From NCBI GenBank assembly GCA_036554285.1, contig DATBNO010000060.1, positions 1 through 64,000 on the forward strand: a stretch of 64,000 bases of DNA, read 5' to 3'. The position numbers and the translations under genes are program-made. A model generated the notes under the pieces. It saw only the letters and a program-made list of their open reading frames with translations, ran no database searches and was not told the DNA's origin. Shown here piece after piece: positions 1-7,889 of the stretch (position 1 is its first letter; each line of letters begins with the position of its first letter). Source of the stretch: JADGGM01 sp025449955. Its GTDB lineage: Bacteria; Gemmatimonadota; Gemmatimonadetes; Gemmatimonadales; Gemmatimonadaceae.

Positions 1-69
1 TGCCCCGGCACCGGCGACACGGTTCCGAACGGCTCCGGCGTCCTGTCGGTGGACCGCTTGGCTCGGTAG
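1..69 (+). CDS. C-terminal end of an unidentified protein (partial)
   Basis: Frame 1 is open from the window edge to TAG at 67-69 and would encode 22 residues ending GVLSVDRLAR. Nearly every third codon position is G or C, as in the real genes here and unlike the other two frames, so this looks like the tail of a gene entering from the left. Too little is visible to name a family. It ends about 120 bases before Ku. Confidence 0.45.
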   Translation, partial: CPGTGDTVPNGSGVLSVDRLAR

Positions 70-146
70 GTGCTGAGATTGTCGCTTTGAGGTCCTTCTT
101 CCCCACTTGCCATGTCCACCCCGCCTATCGGAACTTTCCCATGCGG

Positions 147-183
147 AATGACTATTCCCTTTTCCCTATTCCCTTGTCCCCGT
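147..183. repeat. Polypyrimidine repeat fragment (CCCTTNTCCC type)
   Basis: A run of CCCTT, TTCCC and TGTCCCC units just upstream of Ku. It closely matches the reverse complement of the left arm of the hairpin element at 61961-62210 and the right arm of the one at 45113-45256. No matching second arm is visible here, so it looks like a truncated or solo copy. Confidence 0.5.
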
Positions 184-190
184 CTTTCTT

Positions 191-1012
191 ATGCCTGCAA
201 GACCAATAGCAGCCGCCACGATCTCGTTCGGCCTCGTCTCCGTTCCGGTGAATTTGTATTCGTCATCCGAGTCCAAGGCCAGCGTCTCGTTCAACATGCT
301 GCACAAGAAGTGCGGGTCGCGCCTCAAGCAACAGTACGTCTGCGCCAAAGATGGCGACATCGTCCCGCGCGATGAAACGGTGAAGGGCTACGAGTTCGCG
401 AAGGATCAGTACGTGGTCCTCACGCCCGAAGAGCTCAAGGCGCTCGAGGAAAAGGCGACCGCCACTATCGACGTCGCCGAGTTCGTCCCGCTGGCCAAGG
501 TCGACCGCGAGTATCTCGAGAAGGTGTACTATCTGGGTCCCGACAAGGGCGGGGACCGTGCGTACCGCTTGCTCGTGGAAGCGCTCAAGGACACGGGTCG
601 CGCGGCACTCGGCCAATACGCGGCGCGCGGGCAGCAGTATCTGGTGCTCTTGCGTCCGCTCAACGGCGTGCTGGTGATGGAGCAGCTGCACTACGCCGAC
701 GAAGTTAGGCCGACCACCGAAGTGACCGTGCCCGACGGCGATGTGAAGCCGGCCGAATTGGCGTTGGCGAAGCAGCTCATCGAGCAGACGGCGAACGACG
801 AGTTCGAGCCCACCAAGTACAAGGACACGGTGCGCGAGCGCGTGCTGGAGACGATCGAGAAGAAGGTGGCGGGTCAGGAGATTACCGCCGACGCGGCGCC
901 CGAGACGGGCGGCAAGATCATCGACCTCATGGAAGCGCTCAAGGCGAGTCTCTCTTCGTCGCACGCTGCCGCGGACGAGAAACCGGCGAAGAAGGGGAGA
1001 AAGGCGTCGTGA
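191..1012 (+). CDS. ku: Non-homologous end joining protein Ku
   Basis: Bacterial Ku, which binds double-strand DNA ends as a homodimer and recruits the LigD ligase for end joining. The 273-residue product begins MPARPIAAATISFGLVSVPV, the hallmark N-terminus of the family, continues with the Ku core (CGSRLKQQYVCAKDG near residues 41-55, EYLEKVYYLGPDKGG near 117-131) and ends in a Lys-rich tail (EKPAKKGRKAS) typical of the DNA-bridging extension. Length is normal for the family. The downstream DUF72 gene overlaps its stop codon by four bases, so the two are probably co-transcribed. No ligD lies in the window; it may be further upstream or elsewhere. Confidence 0.96.
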   Translation: MPARPIAAATISFGLVSVPVNLYSSSESKASVSFNMLHKKCGSRLKQQYVCAKDGDIVPRDETVKGYEFAKDQYVVLTPEELKALEEKATATIDVAEFVPLAKVDREYLEKVYYLGPDKGGDRAYRLLVEALKDTGRAALGQYAARGQQYLVLLRPLNGVLVMEQLHYADEVRPTTEVTVPDGDVKPAELALAKQLIEQTANDEFEPTKYKDTVRERVLETIEKKVAGQEITADAAPETGGKIIDLMEALKASLSSSHAAADEKPAKKGRKAS

Positions 1013-1725
1013 AGTTGATCGCGGGGACGAGCGGGTATGCCTTCAAGGAATGGAAGGGCTCGTTCTACCCCGAGGACGTGAAGGACGACGGGATGCTCGC
1101 GTACTACGCGGGCAAGTTTCCGAGCGTCGAGATCAACAACACGTTTTACCGGCTGCCCAAGGAGCACGTGTTGCGCGACTGGGCTCAGCAGGTGCCGGAC
1201 GCGTTCACGTTCGCGATCAAGGCGAGCCAGCGGATCACGCACCATGCGCGGCTCAAGCCGGAGTGCGCGAGCGCGGTGGAGTTCCTGCTCGCCAACACGT
1301 CGGTGCTCGCCAGCCGGTTAGGCCCGATTCTCTTCCAGCTGCCGCCTAACCTCAAGAAAGACCTTCCTCGGCTCAGTTCGTTCGTGGAGTCATTGCCTAA
1401 CGATAGGAAGTTCACGATCGAGTTCCGGAATCCGACGTGGTTCGAGGACGACGTGTACGAGGTGCTGCGCGGACGCGGCATCGCGATGTGCATCTCGGAG
1501 CAGCCGGAGTTCGCGTCGCCGGTGGTGGCGACGGCGCCGTGGGGGTATGCGCGGCTTCACCGGCTGGACTACGACGAGCCTGCGTTAGGCGGATGGGCGG
1601 AGAAGATCGCCGCGCTGCCGTGGAGCGAGGCGTACGTCTATTTCAAGCACGACGAGGGGGCAGGGTCGGGCCCGCCGGCGGTGGACGCGTTCAGGCGGGC
1701 ATTCGCCGGGATCACCGTCTGGTGA
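1009..1725 (+). CDS. DUF72 family protein (YecE-like)
   Basis: A 238-residue DUF72 protein with the family's N-terminal signature (IAGTSGYAFKEWKGSFYP), the SVEINNTFYRLP segment and the FQLPPNLKKD and TIEFRNPTWF motifs, consistent with a TIM-barrel fold. The biochemical role of DUF72 is not established. The GTG start overlaps the Ku stop codon (GTGA), implying translational coupling; Ku and DUF72 genes are often neighbours. Its last 14 bases overlap the end of the convergent DUF2249 gene. Confidence 0.9.
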   Translation: MKLIAGTSGYAFKEWKGSFYPEDVKDDGMLAYYAGKFPSVEINNTFYRLPKEHVLRDWAQQVPDAFTFAIKASQRITHHARLKPECASAVEFLLANTSVLASRLGPILFQLPPNLKKDLPRLSSFVESLPNDRKFTIEFRNPTWFEDDVYEVLRGRGIAMCISEQPEFASPVVATAPWGYARLHRLDYDEPALGGWAEKIAALPWSEAYVYFKHDEGAGSGPPAVDAFRRAFAGITVW

Positions 1726-1945
1726 TGCGCACGCGCCAGACGTCGGGGCCCGACGCTTCATACGCCCAATCGAAACTGTCGGGTCGCTCCGCCATGAACT
1801 GATAATGCAGCGGCCTTGGGTCGTGATCGTTGACGAGCACGAGCGACTGGCCGGTCGTCAGCGCATCGAACGCACGGAAGATGCTGGGGTGCTTCTCGCG
1901 CGGCGGAATCGGACGTACGTCGAGCTCGATCGTGGTCATGGTCAT
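1712..1945 (-). CDS. DUF2249 domain protein
   Basis: A 77-residue single-domain DUF2249 protein: LDVRPIPPREKHPSIFRAFD followed by LVLVNDHDPRPLHYQF and a WRVRI ending. DUF2249 proteins are small, probably ligand- or metal-associated domains of unknown activity that recur in denitrification and respiratory loci. Here it is the last gene of the leftward arm of the nitrite-reduction locus, 63 bases after the DUF1858/DUF2249 gene, and it overlaps the convergent DUF72 gene by 14 bases. Confidence 0.85.
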   Translation of the reverse strand: MTMTTIELDVRPIPPREKHPSIFRAFDALTTGQSLVLVNDHDPRPLHYQFMAERPDSFDWAYEASGPDVWRVRITRR

Positions 1946-2008
1946 GGCGACATTCTCCTAACGGTACGTGATTGGTTAGAGCGCCGGTCGTCGTGCGTCC
2001 GCGGACGC

Positions 2009-2881
2009 TCATGCGATGTGCCGGATGCGTACCAGCACGACATCTGCTCGAGGCTCGTCGATCTCGTACGCGAAACCACGCTCGGCCAAAATGGGAAGCA
2101 GTACCTGCGGGACGCGCGCGTTCACCTGGACAAGCGTGCTGCCTGCCGGCAGGCTCTCGAGAGCCTCGAGCGTGCGCAACAACGGTTCTGGCGGTTCGAG
2201 CCCGCGGACGTCGAGCTGGACGACGTTAGGCGCCGAGTTTGTATCGACTTCCACAGCGCCGCCTGATCTGCCGGCCTCGACGATTGGCCGTCCCTCGGCG
2301 GCGGCCGGCGTACCGTCGCCGGCGGGACGCCAGAACCAGACGGACCAATCGTCGGTTGCATGCGCCGTTGCGTCGTGATGGAATCCGCGCTTCCCCAGCA
2401 CCGCATACAGCGGCACCGGCTCGAAGAGTGTGCGAAGATGCAGGACGCTGTCATCGGCGAGCGTGCTGACGGCGGCCATGATACTCGAAAACGGCTCGCG
2501 TCCCGCGCGCAGATCGTCGCGCACGTCGAGCTCGACCATCGGGTGTGATAGATGCGCGTCGGTCGGATCTTCCCGCCGGGCCTCGCCTGACATTTTCGCA
2601 TCGCCCGGCGAGGTCGAGGGCCTGTGCGTGCCGCCGTCTGAGCGAGCGCCTAACGCAGCATTGAGGTCGCTCAGCAAATGATCCGTGTTCACACCGCCCA
2701 TGCGCGCGGCCTGTTCGACCGTCACCAGGCGGGCCATGATCCGCCGCATCGCGCGATTCCGGAGCTTCGCGAAGGGCGGGGCGACACCAGCAAAAATCTC
2801 GACGAGGGACTCATCGCGTGCGAGCACATCGCTCACCCGATCACCCGCGACGATCGGCCCGCGTGCGGACCCTGCACTCAT
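2009..2881 (-). CDS. DUF1858-DUF2249-DUF2249 three-domain protein
   Basis: A 290-residue protein with a DUF1858 helical domain at about residues 8-75 (VSDVLARDESLVEIFAGVAP onward), a linker, then two DUF2249 domains (MVELDVRDDLRAGREPFSSI and VVQLDVRGLEPPEPLLRTLE). The second is longer and less conserved than the single-domain DUF2249 neighbour. I chose the ATG at 2881 because it overlaps the stop of the upstream membrane protein (ATGA); the open frame continues upstream to 3703 but that part lies inside the neighbouring gene and looks non-coding. DUF1858 and DUF2249 commonly accompany NO and nitrite respiration genes, which fits the setting; function is unknown. Confidence 0.82.
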   Translation of the reverse strand: MSAGSARGPIVAGDRVSDVLARDESLVEIFAGVAPPFAKLRNRAMRRIMARLVTVEQAARMGGVNTDHLLSDLNAALGARSDGGTHRPSTSPGDAKMSGEARREDPTDAHLSHPMVELDVRDDLRAGREPFSSIMAAVSTLADDSVLHLRTLFEPVPLYAVLGKRGFHHDATAHATDDWSVWFWRPAGDGTPAAAEGRPIVEAGRSGGAVEVDTNSAPNVVQLDVRGLEPPEPLLRTLEALESLPAGSTLVQVNARVPQVLLPILAERGFAYEIDEPRADVVLVRIRHIA

Positions 2882-4227
2882 CGCGCTCCCCCGAATGCCA
2901 CGCGCACGAGCTGACTGACGAACAGCAGCACACCGGCGAGAAAGAGCAGCGCCCCGCACCGCACGACGCGCTCGGAGCCAAATCCGATGCCGACCCCCAA
3001 GAGCGTTATGCCTGACCCCATAGCGCCGAGCTGCACCAGAGCCGCTCGAGATGAGAACATCTCCGCGACCGTCGGCACGCGTCTCTTGCCCATATGGCCG
3101 CGGTAGCGCGCGACCCAGGCAAGAAGCGGAACGATCTTGTAAAAGAGGCCAATGATGTAGAGCACGATGCCGCCGAGGAGGCCGATGGCCACATACGCCG
3201 TGTCGAGTCGGGCATGTCCCCGCCCGACAGCCAGCACCGCCGGGCCTAACAGCGCGCTCACGCTCAGAAAGCCGAGCGCGGTAGCGGCGAACCGCATGCC
3301 GATATCGAGCGAGCGCTTCGCGCGCACGCGGTAGAACGCGTACGCCTGGCGCAGAAAGCACGCGATGCCGAGCTCGAGCAAGCCGACGCCGGCCCAGCTC
3401 GCGACCGTTTGTTGGACGAGGATGCCGGTCGCCAGTGTCGGAACGCCCGTCGTGAGAAACACGAGTGCGCGCTTCGTCCAGCGCGTGTCCGCGCCGCGTG
3501 CGAGCAGGAACATTGGGAGAAGGCGGTGCGACACACCGACCATCATCACCAACGCCCAGCCCACGATCGCAACGTGCAAGTGTATCGCCAGCACGCGCAG
3601 GCGAGCGGACGCGATGAAGCCGGTCTGCAGGTTGTGCAGCAAGATCGCGCCGAGCGTGAGCGTCGACGTGAGGAACGTGATCGCGAGCGCGATCGCCGCC
3701 CAAATGACGTCGCGCGCGCGCGCACGTGGCAGCGTGCTGGCAACGTTGCTAACGGCGAGCACCACGCCCGTGCCGACGAGCGTGATCCCGACGTGGCGTA
3801 GAATCGGCGACGTGGCGCCCACGCCGGCCGCGAAGAGTCCGGCGCCCGGCGCGAAGGTCCAGAAGCTCGCATGGCCGAGGCGCGGAGATCGTATCGGCGC
3901 GCCGAGCGCAACGGGAAGGAGTTGATAGAGCGCGCCGAAGATCGTCATCGTGATCCAGCCGAGCGTGAATAGATGCACCACGCCGGCCACACGCGGTTCG
4001 GTATATGCACCGCGCGCGAGGTCCGGTGCAATCCAGAGGAGGCCGACGGCGCCAGCGACCAGATACACGACGGCCATGCCGAAGTGTTCGCCCGCGAGCG
4101 GGATCGCGCTCATGGACGGCGACATCGTGCCGGTCTCACGCCCAACCGGAGCAGCCATCGGCAGCGAGGCCGCGCCTTGCCGAACGACCGCCGTCACGGC
4201 CGCGCGCCCGCGGCGATGTGCCGCCAT
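2878..4227 (-). CDS. Cytochrome c oxidase subunit I-like (CcoN/NnrS-like) membrane protein
   Basis: A very hydrophobic protein of about 449 residues with around twelve membrane spans. Segments such as VVHLFTLGWITMTIFGALYQ and LAIHLHVAIVGWALVMMVGV hold regularly placed histidines and recall stand-alone heme-copper-oxidase subunit I relatives and NnrS-type heme/copper proteins seen in denitrifiers. It lies between the Mrp-like gene and the DUF1858/DUF2249 gene, so a role in nitrogen-oxide respiration or handling is likely but unproven. The start is uncertain: the 5'-most start overlaps the mrp end by 34 bases; internal ATGs at 4158, 4125 and 4113 lie just before the first membrane span. Confidence 0.7.
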   Translation of the reverse strand: MAAHRRGRAAVTAVVRQGAASLPMAAPVGRETGTMSPSMSAIPLAGEHFGMAVVYLVAGAVGLLWIAPDLARGAYTEPRVAGVVHLFTLGWITMTIFGALYQLLPVALGAPIRSPRLGHASFWTFAPGAGLFAAGVGATSPILRHVGITLVGTGVVLAVSNVASTLPRARARDVIWAAIALAITFLTSTLTLGAILLHNLQTGFIASARLRVLAIHLHVAIVGWALVMMVGVSHRLLPMFLLARGADTRWTKRALVFLTTGVPTLATGILVQQTVASWAGVGLLELGIACFLRQAYAFYRVRAKRSLDIGMRFAATALGFLSVSALLGPAVLAVGRGHARLDTAYVAIGLLGGIVLYIIGLFYKIVPLLAWVARYRGHMGKRRVPTVAEMFSSRAALVQLGAMGSGITLLGVGIGFGSERVVRCGALLFLAGVLLFVSQLVRVAFGGAR

Positions 4228-5291
4228 CCGAGTGCCGTCGCCACGCCGCGCGCGACGTGGTCGAACGCCGCGCCGCTCGTACTGGATGGCCGCGCGATCA
4301 TCGTCGGAACGCCGCGATCGCCTTCCTCGACGATGCCGCGGTCGAACGGGATCTCGCCGAGAAACGGCACCGACATCTCGGCGGAGAGCGCGCGTCCAGC
4401 TCCGCGGCCGAAGGCGCCGGTCATGTTCTCCACCAGACCGAGCACTGGTACCTCGAGCGACCGGAACATCTCGGCTGCCTTTCGGGCTTCTGTCGCGGCA
4501 ACGCGGGGCGGCTGCATGACGACGATTGCGCCGGAGATCTCCACCGCTTGTGCGAGACTCAACGGCACGTCACCGGTGCCGGGCGGCAGATCGACGACAA
4601 GAACATCAAGCTCGGGCCACTCGACGCCGCGCGCGAATTGTTTCACGGCCTTCGACACCATTGGTCCACGCCAGATCGCCGGCGAGCCCTCGCCGAGAAA
4701 GAAACCGAAGCTGATGATCGGGAGTCCGTGCGCCGCGAGCGGCAGGATGTGCTTTGCTTTCGACATGCGAACGAGATGCGCTCCGTCTTCGATGCCAAGG
4801 AGAATCGGGAGACTCGGCCCGTAGATATCCGCATCGAGGAGACCGGCGCGCAATCCGTCGCGCGCGAGTGCCAACGCCACGTTGACCGCGACCGTACTCT
4901 TGCCCACGCCGCCTTTGCCGGCGCCTACCGCCACCACGTGGCGCACGTGCGTTAGGCGTACACGGCCGCCCCACGGATCACCGGCGCCGTGTCGCGGTGC
5001 CCGCGCCGCCGGCGCAGCCGCCGGTGCCACGATCTCGACGGCCACGGCGACGGCGCCGTGTGATCGCAACGCCCGGGTGATGCTGGCTTCGAGCTGCGCT
5101 GGGACGCTCGCGTCGGCCGTCCGGAGCGCTATCCGCACCTTCACGCGCCCGCTGCACACGCTGACCTGGTCGACCATACCGAACGTGACGATGTCGCGCG
5201 TTAGGCCCGGATACTGCACCTCGCGCAGCGCCACACGAACGGTGTCGGCCGTCAGATCTCCTGTTACGGTCTCGGAAGCACGCGGTCCCAT
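4194..5291 (-). CDS. Mrp/NBP35-family P-loop ATPase with N-terminal DUF59 domain
   Basis: A 365-residue Mrp (ApbC) family ATPase, proteins that carry Fe-S clusters to target enzymes. An N-terminal DUF59-like domain (residues ~12-90, including one Cys in SVCSGRVKVRI) precedes the deviant Walker A GKGGVGKST (125-133), switch motif DADIYGPSLP and VVDLPPGTGD. The usual CPxC cluster ligands, expected just after VENMT, are missing: the sequence runs VENMTGAFGRGAGRALSAE with no cysteine. That is odd for the family and questions cluster carriage. It follows the Crp/Fnr gene by 72 bases on the same strand and overlaps the next gene. Confidence 0.88.
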   Translation of the reverse strand: MGPRASETVTGDLTADTVRVALREVQYPGLTRDIVTFGMVDQVSVCSGRVKVRIALRTADASVPAQLEASITRALRSHGAVAVAVEIVAPAAAPAARAPRHGAGDPWGGRVRLTHVRHVVAVGAGKGGVGKSTVAVNVALALARDGLRAGLLDADIYGPSLPILLGIEDGAHLVRMSKAKHILPLAAHGLPIISFGFFLGEGSPAIWRGPMVSKAVKQFARGVEWPELDVLVVDLPPGTGDVPLSLAQAVEISGAIVVMQPPRVAATEARKAAEMFRSLEVPVLGLVENMTGAFGRGAGRALSAEMSVPFLGEIPFDRGIVEEGDRGVPTMIARPSSTSGAAFDHVARGVATALGWRHIAAGARP

Positions 5292-5363
5292 GCCCGAATC
5301 GTGTCCCGCGATCCTCGCCTACGACGTGACGGATGTCTCAGGGACCCACCATTGGCAACCTCG

Positions 5364-6077
5364 TTACGGTGGGAGAGAGCCGTTTGCGTCGCCGGACGGA
5401 AGCAGGTCGCGAAGCCGCGCGACATCAGGGATAATGAGTTGGTCGCCGCCGGCGGATTGGATGAGTCCGGTTCGTCGAAGCTGCTTCAACGCCCGAGATA
5501 CAGACTCGCGCGCGGCGCCAATCTCGAGCGCCAACTCCTCCTGCGTCCGGTCGAGCGTCACCACGATGCCTGCAGAGGTGGGGCGCCCCGATCGCTCCGC
5601 GTAGCCTACCAACAGAAGCGCGAGACGTGCGGCCACATCGCGGAAAGCAAGCGTCTCGGCAACGTGCACGAGATGTCGGAGCCGGCGGCCGAGTCCCTGG
5701 ATGATCGCGTGCGCGAGGTCGGGGTACGCGCGGTAGAGGTGCTCGAAATCCGCACGCGGGAGGAACACGAGACGCGTCTCCTCGATTGTGATGGCGGATG
5801 CGGGATACGGCCCGCCGTCGAACAACGGCAATTCTGCAACCGGGCGTCCCGGTCCCTCGACGTGTAAGACTTGTTCCTTCCCCTCGGGGCCCGTCCGGTA
5901 GATGCGCACGCGGCCGGCCTCTACGAAATAGAGTCCGCGGCACTCCTCGCCGGTCGTGAACAAGACGTGGCCCGGGCCTACGGTGCGGGTGACGCATCGC
6001 GCTGCGAGTCGCTCGAGCGCGGGCTCATCGAGCGCGGCGAAGATCGGGCTCTGACGCAACAGTGCTTTCGCGGACAT
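5364..6077 (-). CDS. Crp/Fnr family transcriptional regulator
   Basis: A 237-residue regulator: cyclic-nucleotide-binding-like beta roll (VGPGHVLFTTGEECRGLYFV, LFDGGPYPASAITIEETRLV), a dimer helix, and a winged helix-turn-helix with recognition helix ARESVSRALKQLRRTGLI near residues 190-208. It has only two cysteines in the N-terminal part, so it is not an Fe-S FNR; the context suggests an NO- or nitrite-responsive member (Dnr/NnrR type), though ligand is unknown. The ATG at 6077 was chosen because the family fold starts there (MSAKALLRQSPIF); the open frame extends upstream through the intergenic operators. It is transcribed divergently from DUF59-nirK and heads the leftward operon. Confidence 0.88.
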   Translation of the reverse strand: MSAKALLRQSPIFAALDEPALERLAARCVTRTVGPGHVLFTTGEECRGLYFVEAGRVRIYRTGPEGKEQVLHVEGPGRPVAELPLFDGGPYPASAITIEETRLVFLPRADFEHLYRAYPDLAHAIIQGLGRRLRHLVHVAETLAFRDVAARLALLLVGYAERSGRPTSAGIVVTLDRTQEELALEIGAARESVSRALKQLRRTGLIQSAGGDQLIIPDVARLRDLLPSGDANGSLPP

Positions 6078-6142
6078 GCGCTGAAATATCGACGGGATGT
6101 CGGGCGACGCCAGATCACGCGCCGGTGCAGCCCGCGGCGGCG

Positions 6143-6158
6143 TGTGACAACCGTCACG
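6143..6158. promoter_or_regulatory. CRP-type operator, site 1
   Basis: TGTGA-CAACCG-TCACG: a TGTGA-N6-TCACA-like dyad with one mismatch, midway between the divergent Crp/Fnr gene and the DUF59-nirK pair. Its position and symmetry suit binding by a Crp/Fnr dimer, plausibly the neighbouring regulator. The recognition helix (RESVSR) also resembles that of FNR, which reads TTGAT, so the pairing is an inference. Confidence 0.55.
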
Positions 6159-6204
6159 CCTACGCGTGTGGGACGCCCGCGAGTTTTCAGTGAGCGGAGT
6201 CGCC

Positions 6205-6221
6205 TGTGAATGAGGCTCACG
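6205..6221. promoter_or_regulatory. CRP-type operator, site 2 (7-bp spacer)
   Basis: TGTGA-ATGAGGC-TCACG: the same half-sites as site 1 but with a spacer one base longer, 62-63 bp away centre to centre (about six helical turns), and 27 bases before the DUF59 start codon. Close to the start it could repress; it may be a weaker second site or chance. Confidence 0.35.
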
Positions 6222-6247
6222 CGCACGCCAACGAAGAGGTCTAACGG

Positions 6248-6532
6248 ATGAACGAGATGGACGAACGCCGCCGCGCACTGTGGAACGCGTTGACCATGGT
6301 CATTGACCCGGAGCTGGGACTCGATATCGTAACGTTGGGGCTCGTCTACGACGCTGAGGTTATCGGCGAGCTCGCGCGAGTCACCTACACGCTTACGACG
6401 CCCGGGTGTCCAATGGAGCGCATCATCGGCGAAGGAATACGCGAAGCCGCGATGTTGGTAGACGGTGTTCGTGAGGTAGAGACACGTCTCGTCTGGGATC
6501 CAATCTGGCATGCGGGGATGATCAATGGATAG
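6248..6532 (+). CDS. DUF59/MIP18 family Fe-S assembly-type protein
   Basis: A 94-residue DUF59 protein (SufT/PaaD-like). IDPELGLDIVTLGLVYD and TYTLTTPGCPM carry the family's conserved Asp-Pro-Glu and the reactive Cys. Such proteins assist iron-sulfur cluster maturation. It overlaps nirK by eight bases and sits opposite an Mrp-like ATPase that also carries a DUF59 domain, so the locus appears to bring its own metal-centre maturation factors. An AGAGG ribosome site lies about ten bases before the ATG. Confidence 0.88.
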   Translation: MNEMDERRRALWNALTMVIDPELGLDIVTLGLVYDAEVIGELARVTYTLTTPGCPMERIIGEGIREAAMLVDGVREVETRLVWDPIWHAGMING

Positions 6533-7691
6533 CGACACGCCAATGGATGTGCCTAACCGGTCAGCTCCGGTCGCTCGCGACGCGCTGACGACAGAGACTA
6601 ACCGGCGCGTATTCCTGCGCCGCGCGTCCGCGCTCACGCTCGCGATCCCCGGTCTCGGCGCGGCGCTCACGGCGTGCCGCTCGGAGGAGCCGGCACACCA
6701 CGAACACGCCCGCGGCGGAGGCACGGCCCCACAACCGGCCGCGACGCACGACTCCGTGCGCGTGCACAATCCCGACAGCAAGCTCGACACGGCGCTCCAT
6801 CAAGAGGGGCGGGCTCCGTCCGCTGTCGCGCCCGCCGGTACGCCGGTTGCCCCGTTCGCGCGCTTCGATCCCGCGCTTCCGCCGCTCTCCACGGGGCGCG
6901 CGATCGACGTCCACTTCCACGCGCGGCACGTGCCGATCCAGATCAGCGACGACACCGTTGTTGCGGGCTGGACCTTCGATGGCAATATCCCCGGCCCCAT
7001 CGTGCACTGTCGAGTGGGCGACACCGTGCACTTTACATTGACTAACGAGATGGACGTCCCGCACTCGATGGACTTCCACGCCGCGCGCATCAACCCGAAA
7101 GTCGCGTTTCGATCCACGGCGAAGGGCGAATCCGTGTCGTACGATTTCACACCGCGCTATGCCGGCGCGTTTCTGTATCACTGCGGCACGTCACCCGTGC
7201 TCATGCACCTGGGCTCGGGGATGTATGGAGCGATCGTGGTGTCGCCGCGCGAGGCGCTACCGCGCGCCCGCGAATTCGTGCTCGTGCACAGCGAGTTCTA
7301 CCTCGGGGCTCCGGTGAATGGTGTGCGGCCTTTCGACTACGGACGCATGCTGTCGGAGTTGCCCGACGTCGTGACGTTCAACGGACGCCCGAATCAATAC
7401 AGCCAGGAACCGTTCCGCGTGAACACGGGCGAGCGCGTGCGCTTTTGGGTTGTCAATGCGGGGCCGACACTTTCCTGCGCGTTCCATGTTGTGGGACAGC
7501 AGTTCGACACCGTATACCTCGGCGCGCCGCCGTCCAGCGCGATTCACGGCATACAGACATTCGCGGTGGCCGCGGGCGGCGGAATGGCGTTCGAGCTCTT
7601 GGCTGATATCCCCGGCGAGTTCCCATTCGTGAACCACGAATTCGGCCACGGCCAGAAGGGCGCGACGGGGTTCATGGTTGTCGGCTCGTAA
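6525..7691 (+). CDS. nirK: Copper-containing nitrite reductase (NirK type)
   Basis: Periplasmic or membrane-anchored copper nitrite reductase, reducing nitrite to NO. The 388-residue product has an N-terminal RRVFLRRAS twin-arginine-like motif followed by a hydrophobic stretch and lipobox LTAC (Cys51). Copper ligands match NirK spacing: His180 (type 1), Asp183, His185 (type 2), His219 (type 2), Cys220, His228 and Met233 (type 1), against 95/98/100/135/136/145/150 of the classical enzyme; the second cupredoxin domain has CAFHVVGQ for the third type 2 His. It is translationally coupled to the DUF59 gene and opposite a Crp/Fnr regulator. A laccase-like two-domain multicopper oxidase is the alternative. 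Confidence 0.85.
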   Translation: MDSDTPMDVPNRSAPVARDALTTETNRRVFLRRASALTLAIPGLGAALTACRSEEPAHHEHARGGGTAPQPAATHDSVRVHNPDSKLDTALHQEGRAPSAVAPAGTPVAPFARFDPALPPLSTGRAIDVHFHARHVPIQISDDTVVAGWTFDGNIPGPIVHCRVGDTVHFTLTNEMDVPHSMDFHAARINPKVAFRSTAKGESVSYDFTPRYAGAFLYHCGTSPVLMHLGSGMYGAIVVSPREALPRAREFVLVHSEFYLGAPVNGVRPFDYGRMLSELPDVVTFNGRPNQYSQEPFRVNTGERVRFWVVNAGPTLSCAFHVVGQQFDTVYLGAPPSSAIHGIQTFAVAAGGGMAFELLADIPGEFPFVNHEFGHGQKGATGFMVVGS

Positions 7692-7889
7692 CGGCAGCGC
7701 GCGTACCTGTCGCGCGACGGGCGACCAAGCCTAACGCGTGGACAACGAGCGGAGAGGCGCCGGAACTGCAACTGCATTGGTGCTCACCGGCGACGCCGTC
7801 ACTTCCGAAGCAGCCACGCCCACAGCGCTGCCGCTCTCGGGCATGCAGCGACAGGATGACGCCGCGTGATGCCTGGCGGCGCGCGGTGT

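Noticed and set aside
2882..3703. Upstream extension of the DUF1858/DUF2249 frame
   Set aside because: Lies inside the membrane-protein gene in another frame, reads as Arg-rich sequence, and the ATGA overlap at 2878-2881 gives a natural start.
6205..6221. Second CRP dyad as a certain operator
   Set aside because: Spacer is seven instead of six bases, so it is listed only at low confidence.
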